A stretch of 64,000 nt of DNA from Rachycentron canadum. Lineage: Eukaryota > Chordata > Actinopteri > Carangiformes > Rachycentridae. Positions 1 through 13,000 of this stretch are shown piece after piece. The stretch lies in assembly GCA_038496675.1 (NCBI GenBank), contig CM076656.1, positions 17,327,849-17,391,848 of the forward strand, written 5' to 3'. A program made the position numbers and the translations under genes. The notes beneath the pieces are model-generated. The model worked only from the letters and a program-made list of their open reading frames with translations, was not told where the DNA came from and searched no databases. The first letter of the stretch is position 1. The number at the start of each line of letters is the position of its first letter.

Positions 1-1014
1 ATATATATATATATATATAAGCATTCAAGGTTTACATTTCAATAGGGAAACTGATAAACAGCTGACATGCCTTCAATATATCAGTGGAAGATAAATGAGA
101 ATGTGTCCTTAAGTCTGTTGCATATCTATAATATTAATATATTTAAAGGCCAAATTGCACGTTTCCAATTAAGCCCCAATTCTCCTGCTGCTCTTACAAC
201 CTTTTATTTAACTTCTCACTTACTTGCATGGGTATACAGAGCAAGAATACACTACATTTTCATCATTTTCTGAGTGTAACGTTTGAGATGCATTATTCAC
301 AAATATACACTACAATAAATAGACAGTCCAATCAATCCCCCTGATGAACTCTCCTTCTCCTTCCCCTAACCGTGTCTGACTGTCGCTCCTCTCTCATTAT
401 TCTGTTCATTTTCATAGTCACACACACACGCATGCATGATGCCCTGTGTGTATTTGCCTGTTGATGTGTGTGTGTGTGAGTGTGTATGTGTGTGTCAGTG
501 GTGGCGGCTTGTTTAATGCACTGCAGGTTGGCTCCTGCAGCAGGTCTGGCCAGATAAGAGCAGCACACAGCTGGGAGGGAGAGAGAGAGAGAGAGAGAGG
601 AACATTGCCTCTTCACTCACATAAACCATTAAATTGTAATAATGGGGCCACCAGCGCTCAAACCTGGATCCATAGCGCCTCCTGTGGGTGATTAGCAGAG
701 CGACAGCCAACGTGACGGGATCCTTGTTACTGGATGTTCTGTTTGTGCACCCTACTGCTGAATGAGCCACCCATGACACTTATTTGGAGTTAATTAACCA
801 AAAAATGCAACAAACTATACAATGATGAGAGTTATCAGGGCAGAAAGGAGGGATAGAAGAGGAAAAAGAAGAGAAGATAGGGACCGTAAATTGGACAAAC
901 TAAAGGAAAAGCTTGAGTAAATGAGTGGAGAAACATGACAAATGCAAGTGCTTCCACACCGGTGCACTGCATGGCACAATTAAGCAATTAACATCCCATC
1001 ATGCTCTGTGGCAG
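1..1014. other. Non-genic AT-rich stretch with simple repeats
   Basis: No gene is seen here. The stretch opens with an (AT)n run at 1-19, carries interrupted TG/CA tracts at about 420-500 and a GA run at about 580-599. The open frames across it are low-complexity translations of these tracts and show no family resemblance. Confidence 0.6.
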
Positions 1015-1965
1015 GTATAAAAATGCTGAGCAGGCCCAGTTGCTTCTGATTTTACATCAAAAGGGGCAAGAAGAAAAAAGATCTAAGTGACTTTGAGAGA
1101 GCATTTGTCGTTGGGGCACAGATGGCAGGAGCCTCAGTCACTCAGACTCATCTGGCTGGGGTTTCAATACGAGCAGTGACTAAAGGGACATCTGTATTTA
1201 GATCTACAGGAGAGACGGATCTGTAAATAGTAAATAATGTAAATCATATTTAAGGAAAGACAGAGGTGACACAGACATGATCAGAGCATGTCAGCAATAA
1301 TAGTCAGTCAACGATTGCAACGAGACGGACATTACGGTAGAGACAAACCCTGTGAATACAAAGATTAATGCAAACTTAAGAGTTCAGTTGTGAAAAAACA
1401 ATGGGCAATGCTCCACACATGTGCCCCAGGCCCCAGTGGCCCTGTTATACACTGTAGGAGACACTTTGCTGGCCTGGTTTGGGTCAACTTGTTTGCTTAG
1501 AGGGAGGAGTCACTGCAAATCTGAGCGATCACCATTTCTATGCTGATGGGAGGGGTCTCTTCCAGGGTGACATTGCTCCCATCAAGTGGTCACAGAATAG
1601 TTCGATGATAATGAAAATCATGTGAATCATCTGCTAAAGCTTTCACAGTCACCAGATCTCAGCCTAATTGAATACCAGTGGGAAACTTGAGACATGTTAG
1701 ACAGCTCTCTCTGCCATCAAAACATCAAATGAGGGAATATCTTTTGGAGGAATGATGTTCATCCCCCCAACAGAGTCCAGAAACTTGTACAATCAATGTC
1801 AAAGCATGTTGATGCTGTTCAATGTGTCTGGCCTGACACCTTTTAACATCAACACCGTGTTGTTTTTACCTTTAATTTGTCCCCTGTGTGGATGCTTGGT
1901 GCTTGCTTGTACAAACCAATATTCAAATTGTACAGGTCAGGTTATTATTGCCTGATTCAAAGATT
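1015..1965 (+). mobile_element. Decayed Tc1/mariner-type DNA transposon
   Basis: Read on the plus strand, this stretch keeps the outline of a Tc1-family transposase but has many stops and frameshifts. Near 1085-1200 the translation follows the N-terminal helix-turn-helix pattern of fish Tc1 transposases (DLSDFERAF, VVGAQMAGASVT). Near 1460-1600 pieces of the central catalytic region survive (WVNLFA, then a Leu-Phe-Gln-Gly-Asp tract where intact copies have a Asp-Asp-Asn motif). Near 1650-1680 a broken 'SPDLxPIE' block marks the lost catalytic glutamate region. The middle of the gene appears shortened between about 1250 and 1430. No intact reading frame remains, so it is a fossil and cannot be active. 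Terminal inverted repeats were not found. I recognise it from the common fish repeat; the exact family is not assigned. Confidence 0.7.
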
Positions 1966-4194
1966 TTTGACTCTACATATATAAGTAGAGAAATATATGA
2001 TGGCTTATCAACTACAAAAAGGGATTAGGTGTTTCACTACAAAGTTGTATTCCTGGAAATGGAGAAGATCATAGCAAAATTCACTTGTTTTTTCTATCAA
2101 AATCTGGACTCATGACCTTGATATATCGTGTATAAAATGATGCCTGCGGCTGAAGCAGAAAAAAGGAGGCATCACTTGCACTGACAAAGTGATTCCTGGG
2201 ACACCTGGGATTTGGGTGCAGAAAAGATGAATTCAAACTCACAATTACTGAACGGTCATCCTCACACTGTGATCAAAGTAGGGACATGGCTCTCATCAGG
2301 TCATAAATGTTAGCTTGTGTGACGTGTGTGTTGTCTGAGCCCGAGGCTCCAAGGACCATAAAATCTCAGTTTATCTTTCCCTGCGTCAACAGAGAACGGC
2401 TGATTGTTGGAGACAGAGAGAGAGTGAGACAACAAGTCCCATTTGCATTAGATGAGTCAACGTGTCAGTGTGAAAAGTACAATCTGTTCCTACTCCTTTT
2501 TATTTTTATTTTTTCCGCCTCAACCACATCTGCACACAAATATGGGGTCTATTTTTATCCAGATCACAGTGAGACACACACACACACACACACACACACC
2601 ATTTTCCTTTCTCTATCGTTCTCTCTCTAGTTTGTTATCAATGGGACCCCAGCTGCTGCCAGACTCATTCACCGCACACAGAGCGAAGGCTGGCCTGGTC
2701 AAGTTATTGAAGTGGCACTACAGTGGGCAATTTTTCTCTCTTTGCCTAAAGTGTCTGAATGTATGGCAGATAAGTCGGAGTGCTGATCCAGGCCTGCACC
2801 TCCTGTGAATAGGAAGTCAAAGACACAAATTTGCACCCTATACCCACATAACAGCTTCAGGAATTGACCTGGTATGAGAAAGCAAAGTTAAGTCTGTAAT
2901 CGGTATTATCCTCCATCACCTGCCGACACACACCGCGGTGTAAAAGGAGAGTATCAGCACTGCCTTCACAGACTTATGTATGGTGACAAGCAGCTGCGCC
3001 CTTTTCCACTTCAAATCATCACGGGGTAATGTAATGTAACCCCCTCTTCCCTTTCATTACATGTCACAGCTGACAAGAGGGAGGCATGTTTTGATATTTC
3101 CTTCTGTCTGTCTCTCTTTCACACAGCCAACCAGCATGTTATGTTAATTGGACACATGTACCAGAAGCTCTGTTGTGTGTTGCCCTTGTTTTGGTGTTTG
3201 ATTATGAATTGATTGTATCTAGTCTGTTTTTCTTCTCTTTTCTTCTCTTGTATCCTCGAAAAGACCATTAAATTATAATCTGTTCAGCCATAGTATTGGA
3301 TTGGGATGCACATAAATCTCCTCTGTGCACCCTGGGTGGCCGATAAGTTAAGGACCATGCGACCATGCAAGTCTTTTTCACTGACAAGAAACAGATGACA
3401 CAAATACATAAAACAATATGCATCATCATATATTACATGAATGTGGTGTTAATCTGTTGCACTATGATAAACACTTTGAGATGCAGCCAACTCTCAGTTT
3501 ATTCTGACTCATTTTACAAACTCCATTACATGTGTTTGTCTCCTGCAGGTGAAAGTAGGTTGGTGCTTCATTTATTATCCCAGCAGCAACAGTTGCCTTC
3601 ACTTGGTCTTACAACTCTCATCTGTCATGTTTTTTAGTGCCCCCTCCCTTCCTTTTTAGAAATAAACTTGAAGCTTAATTTGTTTTGTGAAGTAAATGTC
3701 ACCCATTCTTCATTTTTCTTGACTATTTTGTCCTCCTCAGCTTTTTTCTGCAGCTAATCTGTAATGGTGCACAGCTGTCTCAACTCAACATGACTTTCCT
3801 TCTTCAAAGCTGCACAGCTGTCATCTTTGTCGAAGAAAACTTTCTCTAGGTCACATTAAGGGATAAAAATGAAATTAAAACAACAGGCACAAACGTGGAT
3901 GTTTGTAGAAGCTATTGTTTCAGCACTGGTGAACTCAAAGTAACACTCAGCAGGTGTAGTTTACATCTTTCTTCAGTTATACTATCACATTTTTCCTGAA
4001 CATCTGAAACTCTGCTGTCACCTAGTGGATTAAAATACTTATTACACAACAGGGATGTTATTTTGGAGGCTTTATCAAGAAAGAAGTTCCTGATGGGATT
4101 TAAAGAAAAGATCTTTTTTTCATTTCCAGTGCAAAATGTATTTTTTTTATTTACATATTTTGAGATAAATGACCAGTATTATATGTCACAATAA
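1966..4194. other. Intergenic DNA, no gene seen
   Basis: No coding region is supported. There is a (CA)n tract at about 2573-2599 followed by a pyrimidine-rich run. The open frames spanning 2307-2808 are built around that tract and match no family I know. The part at about 2880-3100 is less AT-rich than its flanks and could be a conserved noncoding element, but nothing in the sequence alone proves it. Confidence 0.5.
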
Positions 4195-4430
4195 AACAAG
4201 GTCCATGAAGAACAGTTTGGTTTTGAAGAACTTGACTGGCCTTAACTCAACCCCATTAAATTCAATTGGGATGAACTAGTAAGCCCGCTCTGGGAGCCAG
4301 ACCATATAACATCAGTACTTGACTCACAAATGTTCTTGTGGCAGAACATGAATAAACCTGCTGCCAGATTCTCTTGGTGGGTTTACCAACAGGAGCGAAG
4401 GCTATTAAAACCTTAGAAAGATATACCATG
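4195..4430 (+). mobile_element. Fragment of a second decayed Tc1-type transposon
   Basis: This is the C-terminal part of a Tc1-type transposase gene, read on plus. After 'LDWP'-like and 'NPI'-like traces at about 4228-4262 comes WDEL, then decayed blocks equivalent to the arginine-rich and 'TSVxDLxxxLxxxW' sections of fish Tc1 transposases, ending with a trace of the usual 'RRxxAV' tail near 4400. It lacks an N-terminal half and both inverted repeats. It belongs to a different Tc1 subfamily from the copy at 1015-1965, as far as can be judged by eye. Confidence 0.6.
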
Positions 4431-4504
4431 TGACAAATATTAATCTGCAAGATTTGGTGCTATTAAACTTGATACAATTTAACCTTTATTATATATTATA
4501 TTGA

Positions 4505-4600
4505 AGTACCAGGAGGGAGTCCACACAGGCTTTGATGACTCCATTACCTTTATGCTTTGAGGCAACAGTGCTCATCACTGTGCCACTGTGCCATGAAAAT
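4505..4600 (+). repeat. Short piece of a dispersed teleost repeat
   Basis: The segment reading 'tgaggcaacagtgctcatc' followed by 'actgtgccactgtgcc' matches the end of a very common fish dispersed repeat whose usual form has 'gctaaccactgcaccaccgtgcc'. A more complete copy of what looks like the same family is at 48231-48482. The assignment rests on pattern memory. Confidence 0.5.
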
Positions 4601-4644
4601 ATGTAATCCAATGTATAAGAAAAAATAAAATAAAATAAAAACAT

Positions 4645-6407
4645 TGTGTGTCTTATTTATGTACAATGAAAACACTTTATTCATCATGTCTTAAGTACCA
4701 TTTCATTGAAAATAAACAGACCAGTAAAAAGGAAACAATACAGGTTGAAATTCATATTGTATTCCATGTGATATACCTTCAGTTTGAACCAGCACAGATA
4801 TTGATTGAATGGCTTTTTCATGAAAGTCCTTCCTGTAAATCACGAGGATATTGTCATTCATCATTACACATTGTATTCAATGATTACAGTAAATATGAAC
4901 ACAAAAAGTCACAAGTCTATAGTAGAGTCGTGCCATAGTGGCATGGCGGGCGGTTAGGATAAACTATCGAAGCGTCACTTGCATGCACGGTTTATTGTCT
5001 ACATAGCCTGGATTAAAAGAGAGCGATACAGGACATCAAAAGCACTGAGAGGAAAACAGAAAATCTTCTCTAAGACTGTGCAACTCTGTTCAATAACAAA
5101 GGTCTATGTTAAAAGCTTTGCATTACACATTGTTACAGAGATTATCCTTCAGTATGTGCTCATAGGACATACAAAATAGTCAGCTATTAGAAAGCACATG
5201 GCACATATAACAGCTAAGAACTCTTTAAGTGATATAAGGGCAATAGTATGATAATAATAATAATAATAATAATGATATTACAGTAATAGGTGTGAAACTC
5301 CTTCTCTATGTGTCTCTTTCCAGCCTTCTTATAATATATTTTACATACAGAGCAATTACATTTGTATGATGAATTAACTGTACATGGCACTTCAATAACA
5401 CTATTTATCAGATAACTCATGTCAATGATTCTGAATAAATAAAGAAGAAAATAAATAGAGGTGTCATGTTTGCTCATTCTCCGACACTGCGTCTTGTCTG
5501 AAACCAGTTCCACCTCCGAATGTGTTACTCAAAATGAATGTGTGCTGTTTGTTGCTGCACATATACTCTAAACAAATCCAAATACACACACATGCACACA
5601 CACACACACACACACGCACGCACGCACGCATGCACGCACACACACACACAAAGAGGAATTAGACGACAAAAGATGCTGTTTTAGATTTTTAAATGAAGTA
5701 TGCCTTTGTTGGTCTGAACTCAGTGAGAATGGGTCACTCACCAAAGACTTGTTTTCCTCTTTGTGAGGTGAGGTGGAAAACATAATTTTCAATATTTAAA
5801 CTATTTTTCAAAGGCAACATTACTAAACAGCTCACAATGCTGATTATGTAAACTGACCATCAACTGAGCAACGGTATCTGTTTTCTGCAGCGCTCGCAGG
5901 AGTGCTCACCTATAATTCATCATCCTTTCCTCTCTTTCTCACACTTTTTTTTAACTTTTTTTCTTTGCTCTTAGGCAGCCATTAATTCATCCAAACTCCC
6001 TGTGAGAACGAGGAAAATTAAATCTAAAATGAATCTAAGCATCTGTCTTCTCTTGTCCACACTAAACATGAAAAATGATACGAAAGCTCTCAGCCATCCT
6101 CTCTGCTTGTCTCCAGCATAGCTCTGAGAGAAGAGTGCTGTCTTATCAATAAGCAATGAGCAGGCTGATCACTAAGGATAATTTGAGGATGGACATACTT
6201 GGACTGTACAAGGAAATGAAACGGCAGGCGCAGCTAACTGAAAAACCTGATCAACACAAGCTAGACGTTTCAGTAAGATCATTTCAAAAGACAGGAGGGT
6301 GCCATGCTCTTAAAAATTTGTTTTTAAAAATTCTGCTGACGAGCCACAGATTTTTAGACATGGTTAACCTGTGGGAAACAAGACAGCAGCTCTCTCATTG
6401 GTCCTTT
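4645..6407 (-). other. tmem59l: Probable 3' UTR region of tmem59l
   Basis: This follows the tmem59l stop codon on the minus strand and ends at candidate polyadenylation signals. It contains a TAA/ATA trinucleotide tract at about 5245-5273 and a mixed CA/CG dinucleotide tract at about 5583-5650. The extent of the transcript is inferred only from the position of AATAAA hexamers, so the true 3' end could be nearer the stop. Confidence 0.4.
4676..4681 (-). terminator. tmem59l: Candidate polyadenylation signal for tmem59l
   Basis: The minus strand reads AATAAA here, about 1.7 kb past the tmem59l stop. Another AATAAA lies at 4991-4996. Which of them is used cannot be told from sequence. Confidence 0.35.
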
Positions 6408-9400
6408 CTAAACACATGTTTTGTTGAGGTCGACTTTCACTGGCAGCGGCCCTGCCTCCTGGCTCTCCTCTGATTGTTTCACAGCGACTGCGATCACAGG
6501 ACTCAGGTGGTACGGGTTGACTTTGTGGGCATTGTCCAGAAATTCTTTGTCTCCGTTGATACTAAGCTGGAAAGACACAAACACAGAACAAGTGATGGTC
6601 ACATAAATGGACAGTTCTTGCAACAACTTTATGGAGATGCACATAACTGCACTAACTCTTTGATGAATGTACAGGGGACTGATGGGAACAGACAGTCGGG
6701 AGTTTTAGTGAGGTACAGGGAAGTTTACAGCAGAAGTTTTATCTGTGAAGCTGTGTACAATATTGCAATGTACTGTGACCCAGCCGACTAGAGTGACGTG
6801 CACCAGGGCACACAAATGTGCAAAATTTAAACAAGGCAACCGTAATAAACTTGGAGTGCAATGACATTGTTTGACATGTCACTAAAATTAGAGATGGCTA
6901 ACACCTTCAGATGACTGTGAAGACATCTAGTCAACTGAATATTAAAGGAATGCTGCAACACAGCAAACAAACTGTAGTTGATGAGAGATTCTGATAAGAA
7001 TCAAATATTTATAATTATTATTATCATCAGTAGTGGGAGCAAGCGAAACATAAATGAAGGGACTGTGTAGTTTTGGAGAAGTCTGTGAGTGTGCAAGACA
7101 TGGAAATATCCCAAAATGTTGGAGCACATAGACACAGACTGGATTGCCAGTAACACACTACCGTGCCTCTTCACACTGCAGCACATCTTGAGTCAATAAA
7201 CAGGATTAGGCAGATCCTTTGAATTTGCAATTGAACCTTGAGCTCATTAAGTCATTGCTGTCATCTGTATTCACTAGAGCTTGAGCTCATCTGTGTGTCG
7301 GTGTACCTTTGTCTTGATGTGTTGCTCCGGTGCAGTGACGAGGCTGGCACAGCTGAGCCACAACATGACCACGATGGACAGGAAGAGACAGGCCGCTAAT
7401 ATCCACCGCGGGAGACCTGAACGCCTGGAGAACAGAAGAGTGGGACGAGGAAAAAGAAAAAAAGAAAAGAAAGCATGTTAGGGAATGAGAATGAGGAGGG
7501 CAAGAAGTATATAGAAAGTGAATCATCACTTAATCAAGTAGAACTAGCCTCAGTGTAAATAAATGCACTAAAACCATACTTTTATATACTTTCACTTACA
7601 TTTAGTAAATTTTAAAAATATAAAGTGTTTTGCAAATGCCAACCAACTTTATTATTATTATTTAGATACTTTGTTGTATTTTTTCTGAAGTGCAGACCAT
7701 GTATAACATTAAAATCAGCCTGTAGACATGTGAAACCTCCTTTCCGTCTTTGTAAACACCATGTCTAACTTTGTTTTTGTCAGTCACAGCATTCTTAACA
7801 GTATTAGCATTTGTATAAGGTAAGGCAGATGAAAGTGTGGATTGTTTTGAAAAGAGTGCATTGCCAAATAACACAATAATATTGTAACTCTGGCAGTAAT
7901 ACACGCAGACACGATGTTTGCAGTGATGGATAAGATATCACTCTCTACATAATAAACTGACAGGAAGGGGGGAAATCAGATGATAAAACTTGTGGTTTGC
8001 TTTAACTCTTTAATTCTCAGCAGGGTAACTCGGGCTCTGTCTCACCTTGACATGCAGCCGAGGAAGTCGTGCTCCGCTGTGGGGTCGTCTGCGTGCTGGA
8101 CGGAGTGCTTCCCTTTGCCTCCTGCTTTGGATGATCCCTTCTCTCCATGTCCCCTCACACCTGCAACACAACATGTCAAAAAGGAGGATGTTTCAGTTGG
8201 TTATGAATCAGTTTCAGTTGATAATTGCAGCAACATGCATGTGCTGCTTATACGTGCCCTGATAAACGTGTGTGTATGTGCAGTGTGCATGTTATGCTCT
8301 CACCATGAGGTCTCTGGGTGTGAGAGTGGATCTGAGGCCAGGGTTTGTCCGCCACGTTGGATCGAGGAGCCTGCAGCTCAGGCAGTGAGTACTCCATCTC
8401 TGGCTGGCTCTGAGGACAGAAAAAAAACAACAGCATGGCAGCAATTACACCACAGTGATTCACCAGCAGACCTGACAGGAAAAGAGTCTGTTTAACACTG
8501 CGAGGTCACACCACAGAGGAGCGCCTACTTGGCTGGGAAACTAAAAGGAAATAAGAGAAACACCACAGGAGATGAGTCAAACATGAGAAATGTGAGAAGA
8601 GAAGATTTAAAGATTACAGGAGAAGTTTGACATTTTGGGAAATCTGAGTATTTGTTTTATTGCTAAAATTTAGATAAGACAGTGGTATCACATTAACACT
8701 GGAGCTAGAGTCAGAGGCAGTTAGCCTAGCTTTACGTAAAAACAACAAGCTGTGGTTTTTTTGTGAGCCAGCAGGTGGATTTTGATACATTAAATATATT
8801 TTTTTGACAGCTGCTTCTCCCTGTTTCCAGTTTTCATGCTAAACTAAGCTAAGCTAACCAGCTGCTAGCCCTAGCTTCACATTAACATAGAGAAAAGAGA
8901 GTGGTATTTCTCAGCACTCCTCGAGAGGGTTCTTCCTCGAGTAAAATGACCTATGTATCACGAATTATGCCCTAAATTATGTATACCTTTGATCCCAAAC
9001 AATATTTACATAGGTGAGTTATATAAAAATTAACCCCTGCACAGCTGCGATGAAGGGGAAAATTAGCTATAGAGACAAATAACATTTTTTGTACCAGGCA
9101 GTAAATGTGTTTATTTCTGTTGAAAAGCATTTTAACATGAGATTGACTGACTTTTGAAGCCTCAAGTGGCCACTGAAGAAACCACAGTGTTTGGCACCTC
9201 TGCATTAGCTTAATTTGTGCTTTAAAAAATATTATATTAAAAATAATAATATACTTCACTGTAAAACCCAGGACAAGATCAAAACTCAGCTGATACTAAG
9301 CTGGGTATTACCTTTACCAACTAAGGTGAAAGCAAAGCCCCTCTTCTTGTTTTCTCTTCTCATTAAATAGGTCAAGGTCAGGATCAATCAAACATGTCCA

Positions 9401-9943
9401 ATATTGGAACTGGTAGGATTCAGATTTCTACCCATGGACACCTCAGCCTAACAATGCTATTGATGAACAACTGACAACAGCACTCTGCTGTCTGCAGCGT
9501 GACAGATCATAGTGACGTGGCCAAGTTGCACCAAAAAAAGAAATATAAAGTATCATCTATATGTGAAAATACATGTCTCCAGAATCATATTGTGAACACT
9601 AACACAGTGATAATTGTGTTTTCATCTGATTTGGATTTAATATGGCATAAACTAAGTATTTCCATGCTTTTTTCCGGCCTTTCACATCTTCTTTCCCACC
9701 CAGCCAAATCAGTTTAGCAAAACCCCTTGTACTGGGACATCACCTCCGTAAAAATTATTTTCAAAGCTACTGCTAGACACACAGAGAGAGAGAGAGATAA
9801 AGAGTGTGATGTGCGCTGTGTTTCTGGTTTCTCTGGAGAACTCATTAAAAGGGGATTTTGGTTCTTCACTGCTGACCCTCCCTCCACTACAAGAGCAGCT
9901 GTAGTCAGTTGTAACAATACTATTGCTGGCCTCAGCAACAACA

Positions 9944-10016
<73 letters not shown>

Positions 10017-13000
10017 ACTCACACTATGTAGAATAGTACAGTATATCCAACTGCAGTAGTGTCAACCTCCCAGTATTCATTGATTCTGACACTGAACTAG
10101 ATCAATAAAACTGTTGTTGCGTCTCACTTTATAATGTAGAACCAGCAAAATTCAGTTTCATTCATCGCTTTGTTTAGGAAGTGATTGATCTGTATTCTAC
10201 TAAATGATTTCAGTCACTTATCCAGTGTAACTATCTTTATTGTCACTGTTCAAAACAAAGAGACAGTGACAAAACTGAAACATGCTGTATTTGATGGTGC
10301 CGATGAGACACGGCTGGTTAGGTTTTAGTTTTATATCCCGAAACACTTCAGACCTTTGTTGTTGAAAAAGTTATTTCACAACTGGGTTTATTACCCCTTG
10401 CGAGCCATGCTTTCTGACAAAGTGCATTGAAACCAGATGCAGCACCAGCATAGAGTTTGGGGAGAGGCAAGGGTAGATGTGAGGGGGATGATTCTCATTG
10501 GCTGTAGACTAAAGAGATCTAACCATCAGAACAAGCAGAGCCTGATCTGCATCTGTCATGCATTATGAGAAGGAGTGCAAAAGGTGCTCTGGCTTGCACA
10601 CAGAGAGAGAGAGAGAGAGAAAGAAAGAGGCGTTTGAGATTTCAGAAACATCTCAGACACACAGAGACAGAGAGTGTTTAAGGCAGAGAAGTGGTGGTTA
10701 CATTTAGACAGAATCTAAAGTCTCTTACGTAGCTGATTTTAGGCTTAGGATCATTAGAGATTAAATGTCTTTTACAGATTTGTGTCATCATACTGAGAGA
10801 GGAAATAGTTAAAAAGAGTGTATTATGCATCTCTGCATTTAGTCTGATGCAGACATCAAATAAAAAAGCTAAGAGTAAAAACAAAAAAAATAAATAAATA
10901 AAAAATGCAAAACTAAATGTTTTGGTCCATGTGGCAAACATGTTAAACTGGACAAATGGCACTTCAATAAAGATGTTAAAATGCCTAACATCTATAATTA
11001 CAGCTCCCCCATCTGGCCATTGAGGATAAGTTACATGAGGGCATTTATTTATTTAACATTTCCATTAGGTGTGCAATGTGAATATGATGAAGGTTTAACA
11101 TTTTATTAGTATTGGTATAGCATTAGTAAACAGTCTTTTTTATGTATCCAAAACTTGCTTCAGGGCTCCGTTGCCATCCAAAAACCACTACAAACACCAC
11201 TGAGCTGCACTGCTGCAGTGGGTGAGACATCCCTTCATTAAGATGAACATAAAGTTAATTTTGATCCAGTCCCACATCCTGCTGTGATAAAGAGAAATAT
11301 GATTAATCTGCAGCTGAAAATACCAAAACACAATGTACTCCTCCTATTTAAATAAAGTTTACTATAAACTACAGGACTGAGCTGTTTCACTAGCTGTTTC
11401 AGCAAATTGCTGAGCCTTATTAAAAAATGTATTTTAAAGACCCACACACAAACACAGCAAGTGAGTCAGACAGACTTTTTTTGTCTGAGATTTGTTGATA
11501 ATAAGGAAAATACAGAATATAGCCAGTTCTTCCTTCAAATAAAACAGCGTAATCCAGATGTGTTACTGCATACAAAGATGTTAAATGTCATACATGTGCT
11601 TCACCTATGCACTGAATGTTCAGGCTTAAGTCATTGAATCTCTTGTGCCTGGATGTATAAACTGAGGTCAGCTTCATAAGTCAAAGTCACGTTCTCTTCA
11701 AACACAGTTAAATTGCCAGGTCCTTGTGTCCCGTTCAGGGTTTTTGTTTCAATATAATTCTTCCGGGCAGAATGAGTAATGCAATTGTCGAGAACAAATG
11801 AAGTGGGGACCTCTCTCTTTGTATTCAACCTTACACTGGGTTCAATTTGTTCTGCAGGCCAGCTCCCTCACACACCACAGTTCAGTAGGAGGAAATCTTT
11901 AATCGACTCACTTTTGTCCCAAACACCATCACTCTGTCAATTTGTCAAAATCACAAGCAGGTGGTGGGAGGGGTATGATTGAGGTGAAGGGCTGTGTTTT
12001 AACACTATTTCTTCTCATAATTACAAGTTTTATTTGTTTTTCCCCTCAATGGGGAAAAACCCTTGTTGTGATCTAAAAATGACTAACCACCCTTAGCTTC
12101 CTGGTTGGTTTTTATAAAGCTTGAGGCTTTACACGACTGAGTTATTCTCACTCCAAATGTGCACATAGATGGATGTATATGCAGTCGACAATTTGTATTG
12201 CAGGCAACACTGGCTTGCCCCCCTCTGCTGTCCCTGAACTTTGCTGGACTTTTTCTGTTATTTCAACACTCGGAGAGTCAATCTGTCAAGTTGGTGGAGG
12301 TTTGCCAGCTGCCCACTAAACACAGACCGGATAGTCTTCTCACAACCCCGTGGAGCCTGACTTCCCTTCGCTGCTTCAGCCTGCACGTCACCACCATAAA
12401 GAGCAAACATCCATCACCAAGTCCAAAGGAAATGTTGGTAATTTCATGTTCTGTGGCTGCTGCATCTCTATATATGAGGTGAAGCCACACAGCCCAGCCT
12501 GCAAACAGCTGTCTCATGCCTAATAGTGAATTTCAGCTTATTCTGTTATACAGAGGTTCGTCTGTATGGGTTAGGAAACATAAATACTATCATTTCCCAT
12601 TCAGCCCTTTAATTATGTAGCTAAAATTGCCATCAAAGTCACATTATCCAAAGTGGAAAACCATGACAGAGATGCAGGTTTCTGACCAGCTTTTGAAATT
12701 TTGGAGGATATGGGTGGGTGGTGTGGTGGTTAAAGAGACCAAATCTTATTATAGCTTTAACATATAGGTGGTTGCTACACTGACCCTAGCAATATACACT
12801 CTGCAAGCAGCTTCTTGGGCCTACAGCCCTTCATTCAAAATTCATCAAAACCTTTCAAATCTTGAAAATAACCTCAGAATATTTATTTGTCACAGCCAGA
12901 ACTTTATTCTCCAGCACAGTCCACCCTGTTAAATCTTGCAGTGTGGTTCTGTCCTGAGGCGAGTTCTGGTTATCAAATATGCATGGTGCTGAGGGCAGTG

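Noticed and set aside
2307..2808. Overlapping open frames of 107 and 118 codons on plus
   Set aside because: They run through a CA microsatellite and pyrimidine tract, have no family match, and no splice or promoter context.
7412..7417. Alternative acceptor (TTCAG) for tmem59l exon 7
   Set aside because: Using it would shift the frame and lose the conserved RRSGLPRW start of the membrane exon, so the upstream CAG (exon start 7424) is taken.
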